Assembly (NCBI RefSeq): GCF_017115085.1
Contig: NZ_JABXKJ010000124.1
Coordinates: forward strand, 1-35,134
Direction: 5' to 3'
Length of the DNA stretch: 35,134 nt
Source of the DNA: Nostoc sp. NMS7
Lineage (GTDB): Bacteria > Cyanobacteriota > Cyanobacteriia > Cyanobacteriales > Nostocaceae
The translations under genes were made by a program, and so were the position numbers. Below the pieces are notes generated by a model, which was not told the origin of the DNA, searched no databases, and saw only the letters and a list, made by a program, of their open reading frames with translations. Position 1 is the stretch's first letter; the number at the start of each line of letters is the position of its first letter. Positions 7,785 through 16,131 of the stretch are shown here, piece after piece.

Positions 7785-7806
7785 CCATACTTATGAGGCT
7801 CTAGTT
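7785..7806. repeat. 22-bp direct repeat, right boundary of the SNF2/HNH cassette
   Basis: Same sequence as 4196-4217 with one mismatch. It contains the terminal codons (AGA GCC TCA TAA on the minus strand, stop at 7791-7793) of the decayed HTH gene just upstream, so the cassette begins exactly at the 3' end of that gene. Confidence 0.75.
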
Positions 7807-8125
7807 TTAATATTCAGTTTTTCTTTGCGCCATTTGTCCACACTTTTTTTAACTGCTTCTATTTCTGCAAAATCTACTTGCACAGTTGCAGTTTCAAATT
7901 CAACACCCAAAGCGGTGCTGACTTCGAGAATTTCTACAAAACTGGCACATTGATAATCTGTATCCTCATACTATTTCACTCTTTGTTCATCAATTCCTAA
8001 TATATCAGCAAGTTCTTGCTGACTAATTTTGGCTACTAAACGAGCTTTGATTAAAGCATTTGGTTCAGGCTACTCTTGAGCATACAAGTTTGGATACTAC
8101 GAGTAAATATTTGCACGTAAGCCCT
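7791..8125 (-). pseudogene. Decayed XRE-type HTH antitoxin-like gene
   Basis: The minus frame ending at 7791-7793 reads as an HTH antitoxin-like protein: PEPNALIKARLVAKISQQEL, then ADILGIDEQRVK, stop, YEDTDYQCASFVEILEVSTA, LGVEFETATVQVDFAEIEAV. The SQQELADILGIDEQRVKxYE part is a typical Cro/XRE helix-turn-helix. At least three in-frame TAG codons interrupt it (7971-7973, 8070-8072 and 8097-8099), two of them where Tyr or another sense codon would be expected. No intact partner toxin is visible upstream. The gene is dead but its 3' end coincides with the cassette boundary repeat. Confidence 0.75.
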
Positions 8126-8191
8126 GATAGAAGTTTGTGTGCTTTTACCCATAATTTTGCAGGAAATGCCAAGATATGCTTCCGTAAGTAT

Positions 8192-8224
8192 GTAACTTAA
8201 AGGATAAAGTAGCCTTTAAGTTAC
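8192..8224 (-). terminator. 12-bp perfect hairpin downstream of the HEXXH operon
   Basis: GTAACTTAAAGG at 8192-8203 and CCTTTAAGTTAC at 8213-8224 with a 9-nt loop. It lies about 165 bp after the stop of the minus-strand gene at 8390, so it could end that transcript, but it lacks a T-run. The rest of the AT-rich 8225-8389 stretch shows nothing else. Confidence 0.45.
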
Positions 8225-8389
8225 AGTTTTGGTAAAGCGATGATATTAGCCATTTCAAATTTTAGATTTTTTTGTGATTAAAATTACTTAGTTTCTGATT
8301 TATAAAAAACATTTTTTCTTATAACTTTTGGTAGACTTTATCGCTAATGTGAGTGTTTAATTTAAGAGTTTTGTTTATATAAAATTGTA

Positions 8390-9937
8390 TTATTTCAAAA
8401 TACTAATACCATATTCATCTAAAATTAGACTATTAAGTTTGTGTAGAGCATAGTCAGGCACATCAAAAAAGAAATCTCTAAAACTAATTGGTTTAAACTG
8501 TAAGACATAATCATTCATTATAACATTATGTAATAAATTGAGACTAATCCAATTAAATTGAGATGTCTTTAGTTTCGTCAGAATTTTATTCGATTTTTCA
8601 CGTAGCTGTAAAGGTGAATCTATCCAATATTTATTTGAACCAACACCACAAATATATTCTAAATCAATATTAGAAAATGATCCTATTTGTGTGAGACCAA
8701 GATTAGGAATATAAGTTGGTGATTTAATCCTCAGTTCACAAAAATTTCTGAAAATATAATAATAATAATCATGAATTGTTATATTATCTCCGTTAAAATC
8801 TTCATTCTCCCATTGTGCTGCAAAATTGTAATATTTATCTGAACTAATTTCTAGGTAATTCTCTGCTAATTGTCTAGGTGTTGGCCAATTTAAGCAATTA
8901 CAAATTATTTCATAGTATTCTAGATGGCTAGAAAAATTAAATACATCATGTATCTCCTCTTCTATTTCCTTTACAACATTACAAATAATGAAGAATCTAT
9001 AAACTGGATAAAAAAGCTTCCAAGGCAATTGTCCCATTATTTTTGGGGAAACGTAAGGTGGCCAAGGAACAGATAGTGAAATATCAATTATAATACAGAA
9101 CTCTGTTAATCTTTTAAGAAATTCAAAAGGTTTAGCAACCTCCTTTTTGCTAATAAATAAATAATCCTGAAAAGCTCGCCAGTATGGGGTTTCACAAATG
9201 AAAGGATAAATATAATTTAAATACTCTTGATGAGTAATCATGCCAATTTCATCTAATAAATTTAACGTATTTAGTGAAAAAATAATTTCGCTTGCTCGTG
9301 CTTGACCTTCTAATAGATCACTTACTGTAAGTGGTGTAGCATTATGTGATATTTTCGGAAATATTAGTTGCTTGAAATTGCATAAATTATCAATTTCTGC
9401 AATTATTATTTGTTCCTCGATATCAAAATAATCAGATATTGTTGTATAGTAGTCACTTAAAGCACAGGCGACAGATTCACTAGCAGATAATATTTTTTTA
9501 GTAATTGGAATGTCATGTGTGAACAACTCGTATGTAAGAGCATTATCTCGCCATTGTTGGAGAAAAATACCACTTTCTCGACTTTTATATCGAATATTTG
9601 GATGTATTTGATAATTGTCTAAAATTGTAATATCTTTTAACTCGTGCAATATTCCTTTCAAATCTTGAAATTGATTCCAGTCAGGAAAATTATCTATTTG
9701 GCATTGTTTAATTAACAAACATATATTTCCCCAAGTTGTGCCAAAAAACTGGTTCCAGTGCATCCTTTCATGAGTAATTGTAGAAGAAACCGCTATATTA
9801 GCTAATATTTCTTTTGGGAATATATCTAAATTAACTTTATCTCTAATAAAAGTTAGTAAATAACTTGGACTAAAATAACCAAGTATATCTTTTTGAGAAT
9901 TTTCTAAAAGACTGTCTTTAGGTGGGAGCATTGTCAT
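8390..9937 (-). CDS. Putative zinc metalloprotease (HEXXH) of unknown family
   Basis: A 515-residue protein. Residues 56-60 read HERMH within STITHERMHWNQFFGTTWG, an HEXXH zinc-binding motif in a helix. A second motif, LLEGQARASEIIF (E210 to E217), could supply the third, glutamate, ligand of a gluzincin. No signal peptide or clear membrane helix is evident, so it is probably cytoplasmic. The remainder is rich in aromatic residues and Asn/Ile, and I do not recognise it. Codon use is extremely AT-rich compared with flanking helicase and par genes, a sign of recent acquisition. It starts 8 bp after the 188-aa gene and surely shares its transcript. Protease activity is inferred only from the motif; the protein could be an enzyme with another zinc chemistry. 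Confidence 0.7.
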   Translation of the reverse strand: MTMLPPKDSLLENSQKDILGYFSPSYLLTFIRDKVNLDIFPKEILANIAVSSTITHERMHWNQFFGTTWGNICLLIKQCQIDNFPDWNQFQDLKGILHELKDITILDNYQIHPNIRYKSRESGIFLQQWRDNALTYELFTHDIPITKKILSASESVACALSDYYTTISDYFDIEEQIIIAEIDNLCNFKQLIFPKISHNATPLTVSDLLEGQARASEIIFSLNTLNLLDEIGMITHQEYLNYIYPFICETPYWRAFQDYLFISKKEVAKPFEFLKRLTEFCIIIDISLSVPWPPYVSPKIMGQLPWKLFYPVYRFFIICNVVKEIEEEIHDVFNFSSHLEYYEIICNCLNWPTPRQLAENYLEISSDKYYNFAAQWENEDFNGDNITIHDYYYYIFRNFCELRIKSPTYIPNLGLTQIGSFSNIDLEYICGVGSNKYWIDSPLQLREKSNKILTKLKTSQFNWISLNLLHNVIMNDYVLQFKPISFRDFFFDVPDYALHKLNSLILDEYGISILK

Positions 9938-9945
9938 ACAGTTTA

Positions 9946-10512
9946 TTAAATACCAATCGACCCGCGAAATAGCGAAATTATTCCCAATATTTCTTTGATT
10001 TTTTCCGTAGTTTTAAGCTTTTTAATTTTCCATTCTAATTGTGTAAATATTTCTTTTTTATCTAAATTATCATTAGTAAAATTTTGAGGGACAAATTCAA
10101 GTATTTGTTTTAAGCAATTAAAAACCTGTTCATTAGAATTAGCTCTAATATTATAAGACTGATAGAATAATTGATTACCCTCTACTGTAAATAAAATAAA
10201 AGTCGGAAGATTACGGCTATCATTTATATCAAACCATGACAAAATCTTCAGATTTTCATTCGGTTCTTTCCAAACAGGAATCATTTGTCCTAAAGCTCCC
10301 TTTGGAATTTGAGGAAATTTATATGCTCCGGTGAAGAGCAAGGTGGCAAAAACTGCAATACTAGAGCCACTAATTTCATTAAGTGCAGAATAGTAATCTT
10401 CGTCCTTCAAAGTTTTTATAATATGAGGATGAGCATCAGTAAAAAGTATTATTCCAAAAAAAGGAAATTTATCATGTAATTCAAATAGCTTTTCATTAAG
10501 TTCTATTATCAT
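9946..10512 (-). CDS. Unknown 188-aa partner of the HEXXH protein
   Basis: A 188-residue protein I cannot assign. The N-terminal part (FPFFGIILFTDAHPHIIKTL, then KDEDYYSALNEISGSSIAVF) and a central stretch (SRNLPTFILFTVEGNQLFYQ) have the alternating strand and helix pattern of a thioredoxin-like or Rossmann-like fold, but no CxxC is present. The C-terminus is Lys-rich and helical. It precedes the HEXXH gene by 8 bp in the same direction and shares its low GC content, so the two should act together, perhaps as sensor or regulator plus protease. Upstream, 10513-10750 is AT-rich intergenic DNA in which I see no gene. Confidence 0.65.
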   Translation of the reverse strand: MIIELNEKLFELHDKFPFFGIILFTDAHPHIIKTLKDEDYYSALNEISGSSIAVFATLLFTGAYKFPQIPKGALGQMIPVWKEPNENLKILSWFDINDSRNLPTFILFTVEGNQLFYQSYNIRANSNEQVFNCLKQILEFVPQNFTNDNLDKKEIFTQLEWKIKKLKTTEKIKEILGIISLFRGSIGI

Positions 10513-10750
10513 GCAATTAATCTCTTGCTAAACTTGTTAAATCACATTGCTATAAAGGATAGTTTATTTATTATACAAAGATTGCATCATTAATTATACA
10601 TATCCCCCACAAATGACATAGTGTAGCTTCTTTTTTTATATTTTCTACTATGCCAAATTTATAACGATTCTGCTTAACTTTAAACGCCAACAGAAAAATT
10701 ATCAACTACCTGCCCTACCAAAAATTACCGTAAAAGTAAAAACAAGTTTA

Positions 10751-13636
10751 TCAAACCACAGGTGGGCGAATTTCTCCATGCAGCCGAATATATTCAACTA
10801 ACCGCTTGGTTTCACCACCAGCTAATTCTAGTTCCTTGAGATTGCCAACCAAAACAAACAATTCCTTAGCCCTACTAACGGCTGTATTCAGTAAATTGGG
10901 TTTGCGGTTGAGGAACCAAAAACTATGATCCTGGTGACATTGGTAAGGAGAAAAGATAATAGCTGCTTTCTCTCCCCCCTGAAAGGTGTGAACCGTACCA
11001 ATATCATCCCAAGAAAAGTTTCGCCAACGGTTAGAAAGCCGATACCTGAGCGCGTTAGCTTGCTGCAAAAACGGCGACATCACACCAATTGTCTTTGAAC
11101 TACCATCAGAGCTAATAGAGTAACCATGCTTTAGCAAGGATGTAATTACAGCTTCTACAGCGTTGATTTCTTCTGGATTAGTGTTATGGGTGTGGCTTCC
11201 CTCGACATGGTAAGCCAAGAGATGCGGTTCTGTTGCCGTCCGGTGAGCATCGGAAAGAATTTGCAGACCACCGGGGTAGTTGGGGCTGCAAAACTGAATA
11301 ATAGACGGGGTGCAACGGTAATGATTTCTAAGAATAATGCCATTACCTAAATCCCCTTCAGTACCACTAGCACCAGCCGCGCGGTGATAAGCGGTAGCTG
11401 TGTATTTGGCAGTGGGAGCATAGCGATAATAGTCTTCATTCCCCATGCCCCGATCCAGAAAGGCAGTCTTCAGATACTGCTTGATGGTATCGTCGCAAAG
11501 GTTAACTATTGGCTCAATTTGTTGGGGGTCGCCAGCCACTACTGCCCGTTGCGATCGCACCAGCAAGGGAAATAATTGATGTACAAGAGTTGTTCCCGCT
11601 TCATCCACCAATGCCAGCTTAACGCTATTGGGATGAAGGATTGGCAGCATATTGCGTATTGATTGCAGACTGGAGCTAATGACAGGGAAAATCAAGCTCA
11701 AGTCACGGTAGATGGCATCACCGTCTGTTGACAGTTTGAGCAATGCCTCTCCGTCTCCCGTCAAGACGCTGCCATAAGTTGACAATGCCCTCATAACGCT
11801 TTCCTTGCGTCGGAGAACTTCTTGCAACAGAAACGCCCAGGCACGTTGAAATAGTTCTAGCTGCAATTGGTGATAGTCACGGTAAAAACGACTATAGAAA
11901 TCAGCTTGGGGGTAATTATCAAGTTGTTTTTGGATTTGTTGGTGTTCTGCTTGCTTTAACTCCAGTTCCTTAGTTAAAGCCGCTATTTGGCTTTGAATTT
12001 CAGTTAGTCCCCAGTTAAGATTCTGCCATTGCTGCGAGAAATCTAGTTTTTGGTTAACAGAGTTGAATGCTGTAGTTAAACTGGAGGGATCAAGGGGTAT
12101 CTGAAAGGGATGCGCTGTTGCTAAGGTGTTTAAAACAGCAGCATTTATCCGATTCGCCAAACGCTGAAAAATTCGCTTATCAGTAGTAGCATTAAGCCAG
12201 TCCAAGGCGCGTTTCGTGATGGAGTCCGAATCTTTTGGCAGTTCGCGTTCTGCCTGGGATAACGCTTCTCGTATTTGCTGGTAGGCATCAAGGGGAAAAT
12301 TTGCATAATCAGACAAACTTGATAGCTGTTCAGTTAGGGCTTGTAACTGGGAAGACTTAGCAGCAATATCGTTATTGAGTGATTGGATTTCTAGATCCAG
12401 TTGCGATCGCCGTTCGGCATCGGTAACTTTTTGAGCAGTATTAAAGCGGTCTTGCTCTATGAGTTGCTGAATTTGACTCTCTGCTTGCAGTAATTCGAGT
12501 TTGGCTTGTTGCCAAGCAGTTTGATTAAATTCAGTCTGACGCAGCCAATCTTGGGTTGATTGTAGTTTGGGTAGAGTTTCTTTACGGATAATAGTTTGGT
12601 TGCCGCCAGGAAGATAAAACTGTTGAGCAGGAGAATTTATAGTCAGTCGTTGTTGGAATTTTTTAATGGTACTGTTATTAGTGCCGACAAAGAGTATTAA
12701 ATTATTTGCATCATCTTCACCGCGAACAAGCCGTAACGCCCGATTCACTACTTGCTGTGCTATGAGGTGCAGAAATACTTCTGTTTTTCCAGTTCCCGGA
12801 GGACCACAAACAGCAGTTAGTAAATTCTCTTGGGCGTGTTTCAGGACAGACGCTTGAAATTCATCAGGCGCATGGTCGGGGAAAGCTCCCCAGAACATTA
12901 CCTCATGTCTGGGTGATTGTGGCTCTCCCCATAAGTACTGCATTGCTGGGTGAGTTTCAGTTAGCCATTCGCTATTACAGTCAGGTTGTTGAAGTTCCTT
13001 GAGGATTTCTTGTATGTCTTGCTTAAGGAGGGCGTTATAGGGGGTAAAGTCGCAGCGCAATAAATAAGGTTGCCGAAAAGTTTTATATCTTCCTTCGGGT
13101 AAGTCTACCAGATCAAGAAAGTCTCGCAGAGAGGGGAATCTTCCTTTAAATGTGTCTTCTAAAAACTTCAAAATTCCTGACGCAACAATCAGTGATTCGA
13201 CTTGCTCCTCCTCTAGTCCGTACAGCCGCATCAAATTAACAACCACTGGCTGAAACTCGTATTCGGTCAAGTTCCAGCCAGTTTTGCGGTAATTACCTTT
13301 GAATATGGGCGAAATATCAACTGTGAAAAGAGGCAGGTATTTCAGCTTTTGCTCTTTTCCCTTCCCTTGGATTATATAGATTTGTGGGAAAGCAACAGCC
13401 ATCTGAACATCATTTCTGTTACCTCTTTTAGCTGCTTGCTGCTGTTGCTGGAATTGCGTAAATACTTCGCTATCTAACAGTAGCTTGTTGCCAACAAGCT
13501 GCACTCCCTTATCTACTACTTTTGAATAAATATCTGAAGAACGCTCGACCTCAGCTTGAGTCAGTTCTTCTAACCTGATGTAGCCTAGCCAGGATTGTAC
13601 TATCTGGATAAGTTTTTCTGACTCTAGCATGGTCAC
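10751..13636 (-). CDS. SF1 helicase (Upf1/Dna2-like, AAA_11/AAA_12)
   Basis: A 961-residue protein. Walker A is GPPGTGKT (residues 278-285); motif II is DEAG (LALVDEAGTTLVHQL, about 680); motif III GDPQQIEPIV; the C-terminal RecA lobe has RNHYRCTPSIIQFC, VHTFQGGEKAAII and NLLNTAVSRAKELF (motifs IV-VI). Between Walker A and motif II lies an insertion of about 300 residues rich in Gln and Glu, predicted coiled coil (QIQQLIEQDRFNTAQKV and onwards). An N-terminal region of about 250 residues is unrecognised. Upf1/Dna2-type helicases unwind DNA or RNA 5' to 3'; the role on this plasmid is unknown. The first codon may be GTG at 13636 or ATG at 13630. It lies 85 bp after parB on the same strand. A diverged, truncated paralogue lies at 16470-17014 on the other strand. 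Confidence 0.88.
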   Translation of the reverse strand: MTMLESEKLIQIVQSWLGYIRLEELTQAEVERSSDIYSKVVDKGVQLVGNKLLLDSEVFTQFQQQQQAAKRGNRNDVQMAVAFPQIYIIQGKGKEQKLKYLPLFTVDISPIFKGNYRKTGWNLTEYEFQPVVVNLMRLYGLEEEQVESLIVASGILKFLEDTFKGRFPSLRDFLDLVDLPEGRYKTFRQPYLLRCDFTPYNALLKQDIQEILKELQQPDCNSEWLTETHPAMQYLWGEPQSPRHEVMFWGAFPDHAPDEFQASVLKHAQENLLTAVCGPPGTGKTEVFLHLIAQQVVNRALRLVRGEDDANNLILFVGTNNSTIKKFQQRLTINSPAQQFYLPGGNQTIIRKETLPKLQSTQDWLRQTEFNQTAWQQAKLELLQAESQIQQLIEQDRFNTAQKVTDAERRSQLDLEIQSLNNDIAAKSSQLQALTEQLSSLSDYANFPLDAYQQIREALSQAERELPKDSDSITKRALDWLNATTDKRIFQRLANRINAAVLNTLATAHPFQIPLDPSSLTTAFNSVNQKLDFSQQWQNLNWGLTEIQSQIAALTKELELKQAEHQQIQKQLDNYPQADFYSRFYRDYHQLQLELFQRAWAFLLQEVLRRKESVMRALSTYGSVLTGDGEALLKLSTDGDAIYRDLSLIFPVISSSLQSIRNMLPILHPNSVKLALVDEAGTTLVHQLFPLLVRSQRAVVAGDPQQIEPIVNLCDDTIKQYLKTAFLDRGMGNEDYYRYAPTAKYTATAYHRAAGASGTEGDLGNGIILRNHYRCTPSIIQFCSPNYPGGLQILSDAHRTATEPHLLAYHVEGSHTHNTNPEEINAVEAVITSLLKHGYSISSDGSSKTIGVMSPFLQQANALRYRLSNRWRNFSWDDIGTVHTFQGGEKAAIIFSPYQCHQDHSFWFLNRKPNLLNTAVSRAKELFVLVGNLKELELAGGETKRLVEYIRLHGEIRPPVV

Positions 13637-13721
13637 TTAAACATAAATGAAAGGCACTAAAGCTTAGTATAAAAAATATTTAAGCTTTCTGCCTTCTACG
13701 TCCTGGTTTTGGTATGTAAGG

Positions 13722-14831
13722 TTACTCAACATTTGTCAGCATCTCTAGTTGTGCAAGTAGTTTTTCTAGAAGCTTGCGTTTAGACGGGTCTGACCAAATA
13801 CGCGACTTTCTTAGTTTGGTAGTCGCAACAGTAAAGCGCTCTTTATAATCGTTCGACTCGGTGTTTGGGGTAGAGGCTGGGGTTTTATTTTCAGTAATGC
13901 GTTGTTTGATTTCGCTTAAAGACCAGTTTTGAGCAAGAGCTTGTTCTAAAAAAGCAACACGCTCCGAAGTATCCTTAATCTGGGCGATCGCCTTAGCTTT
14001 GGTGTACTCAAGGGAACCAAAGCGTAGTGCCTCAAGAATGTCTTTTGGAAGATTTAACAAGGGCAGGCGATTCTTGATGAAAGATTCCCAGGTCATTAAC
14101 CCTAAGCCATCAAACACTTCTTTAACGATTTTTAAATCCTTGTTTGCAGCAGGATCATGATTGAGGGCTGAATTATCCGTTTCGGGTTCGCCCATAACGT
14201 TATGGGTAGATAAGTCAATATCGCCTTCCTGACGGCTGATAACGTTATTAGTGGACTCAGTTTCCACTTCGACCATAACGTTATGGGTAGGTTCAACACT
14301 ATCAACAACGGGTTCGCCCATAACGTTATGGGTAACTGTAGATGCTTTGTTTTGTTGGCGTTGTAGACGATACAGTAATGGCGGGATATCCTCAACACTT
14401 CGACCTAGTTTGAGAGACAGCAGTTGCAGGATACCTTCAGTTTCTTCAACTGGGTTGAGGTCTGAGCGAAGTAAGTTTTCTATAAGTGCAAATTGAAAAG
14501 CTGCGTTGTCGTCTAACTCTCTAATGACGACGGGGACAACTTTCAGCCCAATACTTAAGGCAGCACGATAGCGGCGCTCTCCTGCTACTAATTCGTGTTT
14601 TGATCCATCAAGGGGGCGTACTAAAATGGGTTGCAGGATGCCATGCTGTTTGATAGATTCAGTTAACTGTTTTAATGCCTCGGAGTCAAAGTAACGACGC
14701 GGTTGATTCGGCGGCAGAAAAATCTGCTCTAATGGCATGGACACTTGAGAATCAGCGTTGTTTATGCCTGTAGTGTCCCAAGGTACTTCAATTTTACTTT
14801 TGAGGGGCTGGCTGGCTTTAGTGTGTCTCAT
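13722..14831 (-). CDS. parB: ParB-family plasmid partition protein
   Basis: A 369-residue ParB/Spo0J-like protein. The ParB/Srx domain covers about residues 30-125, with PLEQIFLPPNQPRRYF, the CTP-binding GERRYRA at 84-90, and ENLLRSDLNPVEE at 118-130. A probable DNA-binding part follows (LSLKLGRSVEDIPPLLYRLQ), and the C-terminal half (KIVKEVFDGLGLMTWESFIK onward) is helical. Residues about 165-225 are a low-complexity insertion with the recurring peptide (T)HNVMGEP, encoded by four copies of an ATAACGTTAT-centred palindrome. ParB binds parS centromere sites and loads ParA-driven segregation. The start overlaps the parA stop by 4 bp (ATGA), so the two are translationally coupled. Assignment is confident; the palindromes are discussed separately. 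Confidence 0.93.
   Translation of the reverse strand: MRHTKASQPLKSKIEVPWDTTGINNADSQVSMPLEQIFLPPNQPRRYFDSEALKQLTESIKQHGILQPILVRPLDGSKHELVAGERRYRAALSIGLKVVPVVIRELDDNAAFQFALIENLLRSDLNPVEETEGILQLLSLKLGRSVEDIPPLLYRLQRQQNKASTVTHNVMGEPVVDSVEPTHNVMVEVETESTNNVISRQEGDIDLSTHNVMGEPETDNSALNHDPAANKDLKIVKEVFDGLGLMTWESFIKNRLPLLNLPKDILEALRFGSLEYTKAKAIAQIKDTSERVAFLEQALAQNWSLSEIKQRITENKTPASTPNTESNDYKERFTVATTKLRKSRIWSDPSKRKLLEKLLAQLEMLTNVE
14191..14332. repeat. Cluster of four palindromes inside parB (parS candidates)
   Basis: Two perfect 16-bp copies of CCCATAACGTTATGGG (14191-14206 and 14317-14332), one 14-bp copy CCATAACGTTATGG (14273-14286), and a degenerate 10-bp core ATAACGTTAT (14239-14248). Centre-to-centre spacings are 45, 36 and 45 bp, all in frame. 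I found no comparable copy elsewhere in the window. Either a centromere-like ParB site set, or a coding palindromic repeat that spread within the gene. Confidence 0.8.
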
Positions 14832-15583
14832 TTTAAGGATTCTATGCTAACGGCTATTTTTTTCAAGATTGCAACAGATGGGTGCTTTGGTTCATACACA
14901 GCTAGGGGCATTCGTTCTTCTGAAGCATCAACAAAAGCAGTGGAGCGAGGAATCGGGGCAAAGACTGTTCCGGCGCTGGCTAGTTGTTCGGTGATGGCTG
15001 CTAGGGTACGAGTGTCCTGGGAGTTACGGGCATCGTATTTTGTCGGCACAAATCCGGCAATTTGCAATTTGCGGTTGGGTTTATTGCGTACTGTAGCGAC
15101 CGTTTTTAGTAATTCGCCTGTTCCCTCAAAGGCTTTGAAATGGGTTTCTAGGGGAACGAGAACATGGGTAGCAGCTACAAGGGAGATGTAAGAGAGTAGC
15201 CCTAAGCTGGGAGGGCAATCTATTAAGATAAAATCGTAATCTGATTCAATTGGTTCGATGGCTTCTTTGAGACGGAAATCGCGCATAGAAGCATTAACCA
15301 ATTGCATTTCTGCCGTACTGAGAGAGATGTTGGCAGGGGCTAAATCCATACCATGAATCCCTTCAATAATTGGCAGGGGTAATTCATCCACAATGGCATT
15401 GTTGACAGTTTGCTCTATCTCTCTTGGAACCAAGCCCATAAAAATGGTTAAGCTGGCTTGGGGGTCTATGTCGATGAGCAGGACGCGATGACCCAGTTGT
15501 GCTAGGTGGTAGCCCAGGTTTTGGGTAAGGGTGGTTTTGGCAACACCTCCCGCCTGATTAAAAACTGCGATGATTCGGCTCAT
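14828..15583 (-). CDS. parA: ParA-family partition ATPase
   Basis: A 251-residue ParA/Soj/MinD-type ATPase. Deviant Walker A is NQAGGVAKTT (residues 9-18, with signature lysine-like position occupied by Q10/A11 rather than K, and the P-loop K16). Walker A' DIDPQASL (about 38-45) and Walker B DCPPSLG (about 121-127) are intact. ParA uses ATP-dependent nucleoid binding to move ParB-bound plasmid copies. The replacement of the canonical KGG by QAGG is notable because that first lysine is usually the signature residue; other members with QAGG or similar exist, so I still call it functional. parA precedes parB with a 4-bp overlap. An inverted repeat at 15620-15662, upstream of the start, is a likely autoregulatory operator. 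Confidence 0.93.
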   Translation of the reverse strand: MSRIIAVFNQAGGVAKTTLTQNLGYHLAQLGHRVLLIDIDPQASLTIFMGLVPREIEQTVNNAIVDELPLPIIEGIHGMDLAPANISLSTAEMQLVNASMRDFRLKEAIEPIESDYDFILIDCPPSLGLLSYISLVAATHVLVPLETHFKAFEGTGELLKTVATVRNKPNRKLQIAGFVPTKYDARNSQDTRTLAAITEQLASAGTVFAPIPRSTAFVDASEERMPLAVYEPKHPSVAILKKIAVSIESLK

Positions 15584-15619
15584 AACTGAGTTTGTTTACC
15601 TGCCCCGTTACAATTAAAG

Positions 15620-15662
15620 ATAACTTTTGATGGGTAAATTGGTGTTTTTTATCAAAAATTAT
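15620..15662. promoter_or_regulatory. Inverted repeat upstream of parA (operator or partition site candidate)
   Basis: ATAACTTTTGAT at 15620-15631 and ATCAAAAATTAT at 15651-15662 are complementary at 11 of 12 positions, separated by 19 bp. They lie 37-79 bp before the parA start, where ParA or ParB autoregulation usually acts. Confidence 0.55.
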
Positions 15663-15684
15663 GATCACACGCTTATCCCAGCCT

Positions 15685-16131
15685 CTAGCTGTTTATGCCA
15701 TTGGGGTGAACAATAGTAATTCCTTCAACTTCTACAAAGTCTTTTGGGTTTAAAGTCAGAATATGGCTGATGTTATAGGCAAGCACTACTGCTTGTATGC
15801 GTAAATCGTGGGTGCGTTTACCTGAAATCTTGTAAGTTGTAGCGAGGCTAAACCAAAGGCGAAATATATCTGGTGTTTCTTCTAGCCACTCAAACTGATT
15901 TATTAGCATTTGCACCGTTCGTTCGGTTTCTTCTGGTGTCCATCCCAATCCATTTACAGCTACAGGACGGGTGGCTACAACCCAAAATTCAATTAAAACT
16001 TGAGATGTAATAAAACATCGATGGTTATTAGATATTAGATACCTGATTGTGCGATCAACAAGATTATAATCGGGTGAAGCTATATCCCTGGAGCGTAACA
16101 GGATATTGGTATCTAATAAATAATGGGTCAT
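15685..16131 (-). CDS. PIN-domain toxin (VapC-like)
   Basis: A 148-residue PIN-domain ribonuclease. Acidic active-site residues are visible: D7 (LLDTNILLR), E48 (VLIEFWVVA), D109 (KRTHDLRIQA), and the N128/D131 strand end (ILTLNPKDFVEV). VapC-type PIN toxins cleave tRNA or rRNA when not held by an antitoxin. It overlaps the upstream 79-aa gene by 4 bp (ATGA), the standard arrangement of such pairs, and lies about 100 bp upstream of parA, so it probably acts as a plasmid addiction module beside the partition genes. Confidence 0.88.
   Translation of the reverse strand: MTHYLLDTNILLRSRDIASPDYNLVDRTIRYLISNNHRCFITSQVLIEFWVVATRPVAVNGLGWTPEETERTVQMLINQFEWLEETPDIFRLWFSLATTYKISGKRTHDLRIQAVVLAYNISHILTLNPKDFVEVEGITIVHPNGINS

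Noticed and set aside
4191..7806. DISARM or another named helicase system
   Set aside because: Only the SNF2 core is shared; no methyltransferase, DrmA/B or PLD genes are present.
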